DNA from: Nocardiopsis coralli
GTDB taxonomy: Bacteria; Actinomycetota; Actinomycetes; Streptosporangiales; Streptosporangiaceae
Direction: 5' to 3'
Assembly (NCBI RefSeq): GCF_014892575.1
Contig: NZ_JADBGI010000004.1
Coordinates: 126,282 to 190,281 of the forward strand
Length of the DNA stretch: 64,000 nucleotides
This document shows, in pieces, positions 16,926-25,260 of the stretch. A program made the translations under genes and the position numbers. The notes under the pieces were generated by a model. It was not told the origin of the DNA. It saw nothing but the letters and a program-made list of their open reading frames with translations, and searched no databases. The first letter of the stretch is position 1; each line of letters opens with the position of its first letter.

Positions 16926-17768
16926 TCAGCTCCCGGTGGATCGGTAGTGGCGCAGGCCGGTGCGCCAGGCCAGGGCCGCGACGGCCGCGGCGAGCACGGC
17001 CACGGCGGGGCCCGCGAAACGCAGTGCGTCGGGAAGGCCGGTGGGGTCGGGGCGGTCGAGCACGTACAGGACGGGCTGCCAGCTCACGAACGCCAGCGGA
17101 ACGGTGAAGGTCACGGCCCGCACGATGCCCTGCCCGTAGACCGCCAGGGGGTACTCGGTCAGGGCCTGGCCGCCGTAGGTGACGGAGTTCGCGGCCTCGC
17201 GGGCGTCGGCGACGAAGAACTGCAGGCACGCGCCCACGAGCCACACCGACGCACAGATCACCACCCCCGAGACCATCAGGACGGCGAACACGAGGGCCTT
17301 GCCGGCGGTCCACTCGGGTGCGGCCCACCAGAGACCGGCCGCGAGGATCCCCAGGGCGGGGAGGATCTTGCCGAGGCGCCGCGGGGAGAAGTCGTCGGTC
17401 GCCATCTGCACGAGCGGGGAGACCGGGCGCACCAGCATGGTGTCCAGCTCCCCCGAGCGGATGCGTTCGCCGAGGCGTTCGACGTTGCCCATGAGCAGGT
17501 CGGCGGTGCCGAACGCCGCCGCGGCGAGCCCGTAGACCACCATGCCCTCGGCCATGGAGAAGCCGGCGAGCTCTCCGGCCCGCCAGAAGACCACGAGCAC
17601 GGCCCCGAACTCCGCGACCACCGAGAGGACGACGCCCGTGGTCATCAGGGCCAGACCGGCCGGGTACTGGAACGCGGTGCGCGTCCAGGTCCACGCGAGT
17701 CGGGCGTAGTCCTGCACCGGGCGCGGCACGAGGTGCGGGACGCGTCGCGGGGCGATGGGGTCAGCCAC
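16926..17768 (-). CDS. ABC-2 family transporter permease
   Basis: 280 residues, six predicted membrane helices. The pattern GELDTMLVRPVSPL near residue 105 and YPLAVYGQGIVRAVTFTVPL in the C-terminal third is typical of the ABC-2 (DUF990) permease family. GTG start overlapping the upstream permease gene by 8 bp. Forms a heterodimer with the next permease. Confidence 0.88.
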   Translation of the reverse strand: MADPIAPRRVPHLVPRPVQDYARLAWTWTRTAFQYPAGLALMTTGVVLSVVAEFGAVLVVFWRAGELAGFSMAEGMVVYGLAAAAFGTADLLMGNVERLGERIRSGELDTMLVRPVSPLVQMATDDFSPRRLGKILPALGILAAGLWWAAPEWTAGKALVFAVLMVSGVVICASVWLVGACLQFFVADAREAANSVTYGGQALTEYPLAVYGQGIVRAVTFTVPLAFVSWQPVLYVLDRPDPTGLPDALRFAGPAVAVLAAAVAALAWRTGLRHYRSTGS

Positions 17769-18537
17769 CCTGGACCACCACCTTCCTGGTGGCGCGGCCG
17801 GTCACCCACGCGCCCAGCCCGAGCAGCACGGTGGCCCAACCCGCCTGGAGGGCCAGGCCGCCCAGGGCCGACCCGCCGGGCAGGGTGTCCTTGCCCAGAT
17901 AGATCTCGGCGGGGATCTGTACGAGCGAGGCCCACGGCAGGAGCCGCAGGACGTCGGCGACGGGTGCCGGGAACAGCGCCAGCGGCAGCATCATGCCCGC
18001 GGCGACCGGACCGACGAAGCCCATGAGTGTCCACAGGCCGCGCACGTCGAGGATCCAGAAACCCGACAGTGTGTACAGGTAACGCAGGGCGAAGCCGAGC
18101 ACGGCGACGAGCAGGAGCGAGACCACCGTGGCCAGGGGTGCGTCGGGGGCGGCCAGGTCGAACAGCAGTGCTCCGACGGCGAAGGTGGGAAGGCCGCGCC
18201 AGGCGAACGCGAAGGTCGCGCGGCCGAGGTCCTGCGCCAGCCACCAGCTCTGCAAGGGGACGGGCCGCAGGAGGTCCATGGCCACGTCGCCGGTGCGGAT
18301 GCGTGTGCTCAGGTCGAGAGAGGGGCCCGAGATGATGAGGGTGACGCCGATGAGCGCCTGGCCGATGAAGACCTGTGTGACGGCGTCGGTCGCGTCGTAG
18401 CCGTTGATCTCGGGGCGGGCGCCGAAGAGCGCCAGCAGGACCATGGCGTTGATGGCGCCGAAGACGGAGTTGGTGAGGACACCGGCCAGGGTGGCGGCGC
18501 GATAGGTGGAGTAGCGGCGCAGCCCTCGGGCATACAC
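17761..18537 (-). CDS. ABC-2 family transporter permease, first gene of the exporter operon
   Basis: 258 residues from a GTG at 18537; a TTG at 18555 with GGAG 7 nt upstream would add six. The frame is open back to 18846, but that part has no membrane character or family match, so I exclude it. Features: YRAATLAGVLTNSVFGAINA at the first helix, RIRTGDVAMDLLRPVPLQ as the conserved loop shared with its partner, and six helices in all. Works with the genes at 16120 and 16926. Confidence 0.82.
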   Translation of the reverse strand: MYARGLRRYSTYRAATLAGVLTNSVFGAINAMVLLALFGARPEINGYDATDAVTQVFIGQALIGVTLIISGPSLDLSTRIRTGDVAMDLLRPVPLQSWWLAQDLGRATFAFAWRGLPTFAVGALLFDLAAPDAPLATVVSLLLVAVLGFALRYLYTLSGFWILDVRGLWTLMGFVGPVAAGMMLPLALFPAPVADVLRLLPWASLVQIPAEIYLGKDTLPGGSALGGLALQAGWATVLLGLGAWVTGRATRKVVVQGG

Positions 18538-18916
18538 CGCGCCGTGGACCAGCAAGGAGCGGCTCCGGACGGGGCGGACGGACAGGACGTGGCCGGGTCC
18601 GGTGCCGCGCTGAAGGCCTGCACCGGTTCCGGGGGTTCGGCACGTCCCTGATGCCGTGCGTGTCAGGTCCGGGTCGCCGCGAAGGACCGAACCTAACACG
18701 TTCGGCGGCGCCGTGTTCGGTGATCCCGTGGTTGTCCACAGGCTGTGCACAAGGTCTTGCCACGGCCACCGGAGCCCGGGAACCTCGAAGTCACCGCTCT
18801 CCTCCGGCTGAGGTGCATCTCTCGGTCGGAGCGCGCGGCGGGACACCGGACCGGGACTGGGTATGCCACCCGGATGTCCGGGCCACCGAGGCCACGAACC
18901 AGGAGGGAGGCGCCGG
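18538..18916. other. intergenic region between exporter operon and dhaKL
   Basis: 379 bp, divergent. Holds the DnaA-box pair at 18732-18752, the dhaK ribosome site (AGGAGGGAGG at 18901) and presumably both promoters. I could not assign a clear -35/-10 pair. Confidence 0.5.
18732..18752. other. inverted pair of DnaA boxes
   Basis: TTGTCCACA (18732-18740), identical to the Streptomyces DnaA-box consensus, and TGTGCACAA (18744-18752), whose complement TTGTGCACA differs by one base, separated by 3 bp. They lie in the exporter/dhaK intergenic region. Possible DnaA regulation or titration site. Confidence 0.5.
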
Positions 18917-19909
18917 ATGGGCGGTCACGTCATGAACGCGCGGGAGAATTTGGTGCGGCAGGCGCTGGAGGGGCTGGAGGTCTCCGACGGCGACCTCGTC
19001 CGCCTCCACCGCGATCCGGACTTCGTCACCCGCGCCGAACCGGCACGGGACAAGGTCGCGCTGGTCTCCGGCGGGGGATCGGGGCACGAACCCCTGCACA
19101 CCGGGTTCGTCGGCCGGGGCATGCTCGACGCCGCCGTGCCCGGGGACGTCTTCGCCAGCCCCAACGCCCTGCAGGTGCGCGCGGCGATCGAGGCGGCCGA
19201 CACCGGGCGCGGCACCGTCCTGGTCATCAAGAACTACACGGGCGACGTGCTGAACTTCAACATCGCCGCCGACCTGCTGTCGAAGACCCACACCGTCGAG
19301 ACCGTGCTGGTCGACGACGACCTGGCCACCCGGAGCGAGGACGAGGGCGGCCCCGGCCGGCGCGGGACGGCCGCGGTCGTGGTCACCGAGAAGGTGTGCG
19401 GGGCGGCGGCCGAGGCCGGAGCACCCGTCGAACGCGTCCGCGACCTGGGCCGGGAGGTCGTCTCCCGCTCGGCCACGCTCGGGATGTCCTTCCAGGCGCC
19501 GGTCAACCCGCTCACCGGGCTGCGCTCCTTCGACCTGGAGGAGGGCGAGATCGAGTTCGGTGTCGGTATCCACGGCGAGCGCGGTATCGAGACCCGTCCG
19601 GCCCCCGGGGCCGCCGACCTCGTGGAGAGCCTGGCCGCCCCGCTGGTGGAGTCGCTCGGCCTCGGCCGCGGTGCACCGGTCCTGGCCGTGGTCAACGGGC
19701 TCGGCGCCACCCACGGCCTCGAACTGTCGGTGGCCGCGCTCGAGCTCCGCCGGTACCTGGAGGGGCAGGGCCTGCGCCTCGAACGCACCCTGGTCGGCCC
19801 CTACGTGACCTCGCTCGACATGAAGGGCGTCTCCATCACACTCACCGCCCTGAACGACGAGCTGGCCGAACTCTGGGACGCACCGGTGCACACGCCGGCG
19901 CTGCGTTGA
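18917..19909 (+). CDS. dhaK: dihydroxyacetone kinase subunit DhaK
   Basis: 330 residues; ATG 18917 is 6 nt after AGGAGGGAGG. GGGSGHEPLHTGFVG (about 52-66) and FGVGIHGERGIE with the substrate-binding His219 are DhaK hallmarks; this histidine forms a hemiaminal with dihydroxyacetone. DhaK binds dihydroxyacetone, and DhaL supplies the ADP/ATP-bound phosphoryl carrier. dhaL follows after 38 bp. No DhaM (PTS donor subunit) is encoded next to them. Confidence 0.95.
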   Translation: MGGHVMNARENLVRQALEGLEVSDGDLVRLHRDPDFVTRAEPARDKVALVSGGGSGHEPLHTGFVGRGMLDAAVPGDVFASPNALQVRAAIEAADTGRGTVLVIKNYTGDVLNFNIAADLLSKTHTVETVLVDDDLATRSEDEGGPGRRGTAAVVVTEKVCGAAAEAGAPVERVRDLGREVVSRSATLGMSFQAPVNPLTGLRSFDLEEGEIEFGVGIHGERGIETRPAPGAADLVESLAAPLVESLGLGRGAPVLAVVNGLGATHGLELSVAALELRRYLEGQGLRLERTLVGPYVTSLDMKGVSITLTALNDELAELWDAPVHTPALR

Positions 19910-19947
19910 TCCACGACGGGCTGATCCACCACGGGAAGAGGGAACAC

Positions 19948-20577
19948 ATGACCGACACAGGTGACGCCGCCCGGCTGAGCGGCCCGGAGACGAAGGCCTG
20001 GTTCCTCGCCTTCGCCGACCGGGTCTCCCGGGGCGCCGACGACCTCACCGACCTCGACCGCAGGGCCGGCGACGGCGACTTCGGCTGGAACATCGACACC
20101 TCCCTCGGGCGTGCGCGCTCGGCCCTGGAGGGTATCGACCCCGGCCACCCGGCCGAGGTCTTCCGGACGGTCTCCGACACCTTCCTCGCCTCGGGCGGCA
20201 CCAGCGGGCCCCTGTTCGGGCTCTGGTTCGGCCGCGTGGCGCACGGGCCGGAGGCCCCCTGGGCCGTCGCCGACCTGGCCTCGGTCTTCGACACCGCCAC
20301 GGCCGCGGTCCAGCGGCTGGGCGGCGCGCAGGTCGGCCAGAAGACCATGGTCGACGCGATGGCCCCGGCCGTGCAGGCGCTCGCCGGCAGCGCCTCGACC
20401 GGGTGGCGCGACGCCCTGCGCGAGGCGGCCGAGGCCGCCTACGCCGGCGCCGAGAGCACCGGCGGCATGGTCGCCCGCAAGGGCCGGGCCAGCTACCTGG
20501 GTGAACGCGCCGCCGACGTGGTCGACCCCGGTGCGCTGTCCATCGCCTGGTTCTTCGCGAGCGCCGCCGACGTGTGA
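19948..20577 (+). CDS. dhaL: dihydroxyacetone kinase subunit DhaL
   Basis: 209 residues, ATG with GAAGAGGG upstream. The Mg-nucleotide loop LDRRAGDGDFG (about 31-41) holds the three conserved Asp residues (the family usually has DGDHG or DGDTG). SGGTSGPLFG and VGQKTMVDAM are further DhaL motifs, and MVARKGRASYLGERA near the end is the conserved closing segment. Transfers phosphate to DhaK-bound dihydroxyacetone, giving dihydroxyacetone phosphate. Confidence 0.95.
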   Translation: MTDTGDAARLSGPETKAWFLAFADRVSRGADDLTDLDRRAGDGDFGWNIDTSLGRARSALEGIDPGHPAEVFRTVSDTFLASGGTSGPLFGLWFGRVAHGPEAPWAVADLASVFDTATAAVQRLGGAQVGQKTMVDAMAPAVQALAGSASTGWRDALREAAEAAYAGAESTGGMVARKGRASYLGERAADVVDPGALSIAWFFASAADV

Positions 20578-20603
20578 CCGGGGGAGCCCGGCACGGACCT
20601 GGC

Positions 20604-20627
20604 CGGTCGGAGGACCCGCTCCGACCG
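20604..20627. terminator. hairpin after dhaL
   Basis: CGGTCGGAG (20604-20612) pairs with CTCCGACCG (20619-20627) over a 6-nt loop, 27 bp past dhaL. Confidence 0.5.
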
Positions 20628-20700
20628 ATCGGCCGATCCGTGTCCGGGCCCGTCCGCGGGAGTCTGGGGACCGACCGATGCACCACCTGAGGAGACCCAG

Positions 20701-21876
20701 ATGTCCACACCGGACGCTCGGACACGGAAGGAACGTGTACTCGCGCCCGACCTCGCGCGCGGGTTCATGCTGCTGCTCATCGCCATGGCCTACGCGGGGG
20801 TGTACGCGGGTGTCGGCTTCAGCACCGACGCCTCGGGGGAGGGCCCGCTCGACCGCACCGCCTCGGCCCTGACCCACCTGTTCCTGGACAACCGCGCCTT
20901 CCCGATGTTCGCGATCCTCTTCGGGTACGGGATGGCGTGGATGGTGAGCCGCCAGGCCGACCGCGGGACCGGTGACCGCGAGATCCGGCGCCTGCTGCGC
21001 CGCCGCGGATGGTTCCTGCTGCTCTTCGGGTTCGTGCACGCCCTGTTCGTCTTCCCCGGGGAGATCCTGACCTCCTACGGCCTGGCCGCCCTGGTCACCG
21101 GGTGGCTGCTGCTGCGGTCGAACCGGGCGATCGTGCGCGCCGCGGTGGTCTTCGCGGTCTTCTACGTGGTCACCGTGCCGCTCGCCATGATCGGCATGCA
21201 GGCCGGCATGGAGATGGAGGGCGCCGAGGGGTCCTTCGCGGTGCCCGGGTACCTCACGTCGGCGGACTGGTTCGAGCGGCTGTTCGGCCTGCCCTTCGGC
21301 CCCGTGTTCATCGGTGTGGCCTACCCGCTGTTCCTGCTGGTCGTGCTCGGATACCGGGCCGGTCGCGCCCGTATCCTCGACGACCCGCAGGCGCACCGCC
21401 CGCTGCTGGTGCGCATCGCCGTGGTCGGCATCGCGGTGTCGGTGGCCGGCGCGGTGCCCTCGGCGCTCATGGCGCTCGGTGTGCTCGCACCCGGGGTGGT
21501 CGAGGGAGGCCTGCTGCTCGCCCTGCAGGTGCTGACCGGGGTGTTCGGCGGTGCCGGGTACGCGGCGGCCTTCACCTTGCTCGCGATCCGGCTGGAACGC
21601 CGCAAGGGCCCCGCCACCCGCGCCATCGCCGCGATGGGGGAGCGCTCGCTGACCTTCTACATCCTCAACTCGGTGCTGGTCGCCGTTGCTCTGCACCCCG
21701 ATCTCGTGGGGCTCGGAACCACCGTGGGCGGTTTCGGCGCGCTGGTGACCGCGGCCCTGGCCTGGTCCGTGTCGCTGGCCCTGGCGGCCTGGCTCGGGAG
21801 CACCGGGCGCCCCGGGCCGCTGGACGCCCTCATGCGCAGGTGCGTGTACGGGGGGCGGGCACGCGCCCGCACGTGA
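20701..21876 (+). CDS. DUF418 family membrane protein
   Basis: 391 residues with about ten membrane helices. APDLARGFMLLLIAMA near the N-terminus, FAILFGYGMAWM near 75 and the C-terminal block with ERSLTFYILNSVL are diagnostic of DUF418, a family related to acyltransferase-3-like membrane proteins. Molecular role not known. ATG 20701 with GAGGAGAC upstream; monocistronic between two hairpins. Confidence 0.85.
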   Translation: MSTPDARTRKERVLAPDLARGFMLLLIAMAYAGVYAGVGFSTDASGEGPLDRTASALTHLFLDNRAFPMFAILFGYGMAWMVSRQADRGTGDREIRRLLRRRGWFLLLFGFVHALFVFPGEILTSYGLAALVTGWLLLRSNRAIVRAAVVFAVFYVVTVPLAMIGMQAGMEMEGAEGSFAVPGYLTSADWFERLFGLPFGPVFIGVAYPLFLLVVLGYRAGRARILDDPQAHRPLLVRIAVVGIAVSVAGAVPSALMALGVLAPGVVEGGLLLALQVLTGVFGGAGYAAAFTLLAIRLERRKGPATRAIAAMGERSLTFYILNSVLVAVALHPDLVGLGTTVGGFGALVTAALAWSVSLALAAWLGSTGRPGPLDALMRRCVYGGRARART

Positions 21877-21884
21877 GGAACGGT

Positions 21885-21925
21885 GGTGCCGGGTGCCGCG
21901 CGTGGACGGCGCGGCACCCGGCACC
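21885..21925. terminator. strong terminator after the DUF418 gene
   Basis: Perfect 17-bp stem (21885-21901 with 21909-21925, arm GGTGCCGGGTGCCGCGC) and 7-nt loop, 8 bp past the stop codon. Confidence 0.8.
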
Positions 21926-21992
21926 CCACCCGGTGGGACGTTCGTCCACAGATTCGGTCCCGGGGGCGCGCGGATCCCGCCTTCGGGGCACA

Positions 21993-22832
21993 ATGGTGGA
22001 TATGGCTACCCCTCTGTCATCCCCCGTACGGATCCCCGACAGATTCTCCGCCAGGTCCGCCCTGATCGCCGTGGCCACCGCCGGTGTCCTGGCGGTCGGC
22101 ACGGCTCTGGTATCCGCACCCGCCACCGCTGCGCCTGCCCCCGCGGCCCCGGCGGCCTCGGCCCCCGCGGTCTCCTCCGCGCCCGCTTCCCCGGCCCCGG
22201 CCGTGTCGCAGGCGCCCGCCGAGACCGGGATCACCGAGGAGCTGCGTTCCGGTGACAGCGGTGCCCAGGTCGAGGCGCTCCAGGAGCGTCTGGCCGAGCT
22301 CGGGTACTGGATCGACGGCGCCGACGGCGAGTTCGGTCTGCACACGGAGCACGCCGTGATCGCGCTCCAGAAGGCAGGCGGTCTCGACCGCGACGGCATC
22401 GTCGGCCCCGCGACCCTCGAGGCCCTCGAGGACGGCGTGGTGCCCTCGGCGACCACGTCCGAGGGCGCGGTGGTGGAGATCGACCTCGACAACCAGCTGC
22501 TCCTGGTCGTCTCCGACGGCGAGGTGCAGCAGACCATCCACACGTCCACCGGTTCCGGCGAGCCCTACGAGGGCGACGACGGCAGCGAGCGTGTGGCGAC
22601 CACACCCACGGGCACCTACGACGTCTTCCGCGAGGTCGACGCCTGGGACCCGGGCCCCTACGGTTCGCTGTACAAGCCCAAGTACTTCAACGGCGGTATC
22701 GCGGTGCACGGCTACCCGAGCGTGCCCGCCGAGCCCGCGTCCAAGGGCTGCGCCCGGGTGAGCCTGGCCGCGATGGACTGGCTCTGGGAGAACGGACACC
22801 TGGACATCCACGCCACCGTCGTCGTGCACTGA
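21993..22832 (+). CDS. secreted L,D-transpeptidase with peptidoglycan-binding domain
   Basis: 279 residues from ATG 21993 (ATG 22002 is also possible; neither has a strong ribosome site). Signal peptide to about residue 50 ending in ATAAPA, an Ala/Pro linker, then a PGBD_1 domain (about 78-145; LRSGDSGAQVEALQERLAEL) and a YkuD catalytic domain (about 155-279). The active site HGYPSVPAEPASKGCARVS supplies the His and Cys253; most relatives have SHGC where this has SKGC. Forms 3-3 peptidoglycan cross-links or attaches proteins outside the membrane. Confidence 0.9.
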   Translation: MVDMATPLSSPVRIPDRFSARSALIAVATAGVLAVGTALVSAPATAAPAPAAPAASAPAVSSAPASPAPAVSQAPAETGITEELRSGDSGAQVEALQERLAELGYWIDGADGEFGLHTEHAVIALQKAGGLDRDGIVGPATLEALEDGVVPSATTSEGAVVEIDLDNQLLLVVSDGEVQQTIHTSTGSGEPYEGDDGSERVATTPTGTYDVFREVDAWDPGPYGSLYKPKYFNGGIAVHGYPSVPAEPASKGCARVSLAAMDWLWENGHLDIHATVVVH

Positions 22833-22855
22833 CCCGCACCGACGCACACACGGCA

Positions 22856-22882
22856 GGGGCCGGGGGCATCGCCCCCGGCCCC
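22856..22882. terminator. terminator after the L,D-transpeptidase gene
   Basis: 12-bp GC-only stem GGGGCCGGGGGC (22856-22867) with 22871-22882 and a 3-nt loop, 23 bp after the stop. Confidence 0.7.
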
Positions 22883-23225
22883 GCGCGCGTCCCGGCCCGG
22901 TTGCCCTCTGCCTCCGGCCGAGAAGCCCGATGGCGGGGTCCGCAAGCACGCTGGTTCCGGGCGCCTGCATGTGTGGCCGGGCCACGGCACCGGTGGGTGC
23001 CTGCGGCATGCCTGTGCCCTGGGCAGGGCTGGACGCGGGGCCTTCGGCCCTGCATGTGAGCGTCCGCCCTGTGCGGGTGTGCGTGCCTGCGGCACGCCTG
23101 ACTCTGTTTCCGGGCCACCTCCGCGTCCCGGCCCGGTGTGCGCCCCGGGCGCGTGTGCGTGCGAGCGACTGCGGCAGGATGAACCCGTCGGGCGGAGCCG
23201 CCGCCCGCGGGGAGAGGGTGGTGCC
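22883..23225. repeat. non-coding region with two repeated sequence elements
   Basis: 343 bp without a supportable gene. CGTCCCGGCCCGGT occurs at 22888-22901 and 23124-23137. GTGCCTGCGGCATGCCTG (22997-23014) recurs with one change at 23083-23100. TGCATGTG occurs twice between them. The ribosome site GGGGAGAGGG of the next gene is at the right end. Looks like a degenerate repeat patch, possibly a relic or an RNA; no coding signal. Confidence 0.5.
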
Positions 23226-24047
23226 GTGCCGTTCCGAATCGCGACCCGTCCCGGGAACAGCGACCGGGACAACGAGGACTTCGCCGCCGCCACCGACCGC
23301 ACCGCCGTCCTGCTCGACGGGGTGAGCGGCCGGCCCGGCGACGGGTGCGTGCACGGCGTGGCCTGGTACACACGGCGGCTGGGCGCGCTGCTGCTCGCCG
23401 GCGTCGAGTCCGGGGCGCCGCTCCGCGAGGCCCTCGCGGGCGCGATCGAGCAGGCCTCCTCCCTGCACGCCGACACCTGCGACCTCACCCGGCAGGAGAC
23501 CCCCTCGGCCACCGTGGTCGCGGCCCGGATCAACGGGGACCGGTTCGAGTACCTGGTGCTCTCCGACTCCGTGCTGGTCGTGGCAGGGAGGGAGGGCGCA
23601 CGCCTTCTTGCGGAGACCCGCCTGGACGACCTGCGCGCCGAACTGGCCCGTGCCCCCTACGAGACGGAGCCGGGGACCCCCGCCCGCGCGGAGGAAGAGC
23701 ACCGGCGCCGCCACACGATCCGCGCGTACCGCAACGTCGACGGCGGGTTCTGGACGGCCGGGGCCGATCCCCGCGCGGCCGGTGCCGCCGTTTCCGGTTC
23801 ACTTCCGCTCGACGGGGTACTCGGGTTCGTGGCGATGACCGACGGGGCCTCCCGCGCCGTCGACGTTTTCGGCGCCCACGACTGGGACTCCGCGGCCGGA
23901 CTGGCGCTCAAGAGCGGCCCACTCGCCCTGATCGACCAGGTCAGGTCGTTGGAGGCAGACGACCCGGACGGGCTCCGGTACCCCCGTGGCAAACGCAGTG
24001 ACGATGCGACCGTGCTGACCTGGGAACCGGGTTCCGGTCAAGGCTGA
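23226..24047 (+). CDS. PP2C-like protein phosphatase domain protein
   Basis: 273 residues, GTG at 23226 after GGGGAGAGGG. NSDRDNEDFAAATDRTA, then LLDGVSG near residue 34 (the metal-binding Asp-Gly of PPM/PP2C folds), ETPSATVVAARI, YLVLSDS near 105, FVAMTDGASR near 207 and a final KRSDDATVLTW matching the closing DD motif. The metal-binding Asp positions are all present, so activity is plausible. Single domain, no membrane segment. It could counteract Ser/Thr kinases; none is encoded nearby. Confidence 0.78.
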   Translation: MPFRIATRPGNSDRDNEDFAAATDRTAVLLDGVSGRPGDGCVHGVAWYTRRLGALLLAGVESGAPLREALAGAIEQASSLHADTCDLTRQETPSATVVAARINGDRFEYLVLSDSVLVVAGREGARLLAETRLDDLRAELARAPYETEPGTPARAEEEHRRRHTIRAYRNVDGGFWTAGADPRAAGAAVSGSLPLDGVLGFVAMTDGASRAVDVFGAHDWDSAAGLALKSGPLALIDQVRSLEADDPDGLRYPRGKRSDDATVLTWEPGSGQG

Positions 24048-24435
24048 AAAACAGTTTCGGTTCGGCTTTTACGGCGCCCTGAGAACGTGATCTATACAAA
24101 AATCCGGCCGTGGGACGTGTGACCGAGAAAGAGAGGGCCTCCGCGCGTTTCTCCCGGTGGCCGCGCCGTCACACGCAGAACAACACCGGCGCCGAACATG
24201 AAACGTTCACGTTCCCCCTCCCGTTGTGGGACAGGGCTTCCCGTGTCCGGGAGGTAAGAAGCTTTCGCGGGTCCGAAGCGTCCGGTAGATTTCACCCAGG
24301 ACGAACAGCCGGGGATCTTCTGCACCCGGCACGATCCACCCCGCTCCAGGCGATCTTCTCGCCCCGGTGCCCCCTGCCCGAAACGTCGGAGGGCACCACC
24401 GAAACCCGCAGCAGTTTCGCGAAGGGAGCCTTTCC
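24048..24435. other. intergenic region with unusually AT-rich start
   Basis: 388 bp. The first 60 bp (AAAACAG, TTTTACG, ATACAAAAATCC) are clearly lower in GC than their surroundings and probably hold a promoter. The rest shows short inverted stretches (GGGACAGGGCTTCCCGTGTCC-like, 24229-24252) but no gene I can support. Confidence 0.4.
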
Positions 24436-24783
24436 TTGTCCCCCACGGGCGTCCTCGAACCGACCGGGCCCAACCGATCCCTGGCCGCGGCGGCCCGCCC
24501 CGACCCTCTGCACGCGCGCACGCCCGCAGAGTTCACGCTCACCATGCGGCGCTGCCTCGCCTGGGCCGGAGGCCCCAGCTACCAGGAGCTGGAGTACCGC
24601 AGCGGAGGCACGGTCAGCGCATCGGCCTTCCGCGCCGCGCTCGAGACCGAAGACCTGCCCCGCTACGTCATGCTGCTGGCCTTCGTCACCGCCTGTGTCG
24701 GCGAGGACGAGGCCGAGTGCCAGCGCTGGATCGCAGCCTGGCGCGCCCTGCGCCGCGAGACGGACGACCAGCTCGCGAGCTGA
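24436..24783 (+). CDS. small helix-turn-helix-like regulatory protein
   Basis: 115 residues starting at a TTG (24436) with GAAGGGAG 7 nt upstream. The core TPAEFTLTMRRCLAWAGG, then SYQELEYRSG, TVSASAFRAAL, DLPRYVMLLAFVTACVG and WIAAWRALR follow the order of a common actinobacterial XRE-like HTH domain (helix, SYRxLE turn, LP...AFVxACG, W..AWR). This domain usually heads larger regulators; here it stands alone. DNA target unknown. Confidence 0.7.
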   Translation: MSPTGVLEPTGPNRSLAAAARPDPLHARTPAEFTLTMRRCLAWAGGPSYQELEYRSGGTVSASAFRAALETEDLPRYVMLLAFVTACVGEDEAECQRWIAAWRALRRETDDQLAS

Positions 24784-24822
24784 CCGGCCCCTCCGGCGCA
24801 GGGCGGCCGTAGGCCACACGCC

Positions 24823-25260
24823 TCAGCCGGAGATGGAACGCCCCGCGTACTCCGGCGCCTGCTCCAACTCGGCGGCGATGCGCTCGGCGACCTGGTCGGG
24901 GAAGGCCACGGCCCGCCCCTGCTCCTGGTCGACGTGGAGCGCCAGGATCTCCTCGGTCGCCACCAACGCGCCGTCCACCCGCATCTCGTGGCACAGGCGC
25001 AGCTTCTTCGTGCCCGCACCCACGACCCGGGTCAGCACCTCGAGCCCGGCGTCGGCGCCCACCTCGTCGAGGTAACGCACGTGCGCCTCCACCGTGTACA
25101 GCGAGCACCCGGATCCCTCGCGGTACTCGGGTCCCAGCCCGACGTGCTCCATGAGCGCGTCCGTGGCGTAACCGAAGACGAAGACGTACCCGCCCTCGGT
25201 CAGGTGGCCGTTGTAGTCGATCCACTCCGGGCGCACCCGCTCGGTCAGGGTCGTGCTCAT
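24823..25260 (-). CDS. cdhB: 4HBT-fold thioesterase, probable betainyl-CoA thioesterase
   Basis: 145 residues. RPEWIDYNGHLTEGGYVFVF near the N-terminus contains the Asp/Asn/His cluster of the hot-dog thioesterase active site. The ATG overlaps the carnitine dehydrogenase stop (ATGA). In Pseudomonas the carnitine operon carries a thioesterase that hydrolyses betainyl-CoA to glycine betaine; in many other bacteria it is fused to the dehydrogenase. Here the two are separate but translationally coupled. The specific substrate is inferred from context. Confidence 0.82.
   Translation of the reverse strand: MSTTLTERVRPEWIDYNGHLTEGGYVFVFGYATDALMEHVGLGPEYREGSGCSLYTVEAHVRYLDEVGADAGLEVLTRVVGAGTKKLRLCHEMRVDGALVATEEILALHVDQEQGRAVAFPDQVAERIAAELEQAPEYAGRSISG

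Noticed and set aside
10889-18752. Replication origin (parS plus DnaA boxes)
   Set aside because: Only two DnaA boxes and one parS, 7.8 kb apart, with no dnaA, dnaN, gyrB or rpmH nearby and no AT-rich unwinding region.
18538-18846. N-terminal extension of the first ABC-2 permease
   Set aside because: The frame is open, but the sequence has no permease character, contains the DnaA boxes and would make the protein about 100 residues too long.
21926-21992. c-di-AMP riboswitch before the L,D-transpeptidase
   Set aside because: Such elements are common before cell-wall genes in actinomycetes, but only about 67 bp remain between the terminator and the start, too short for one.
22971-23225. N-terminal extension of the PP2C-like protein
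   Set aside because: Open frame runs through the repeat patch; translation is Cys/Arg-rich and the GTG at 23226 has a good ribosome site right before the PP2C fold begins.
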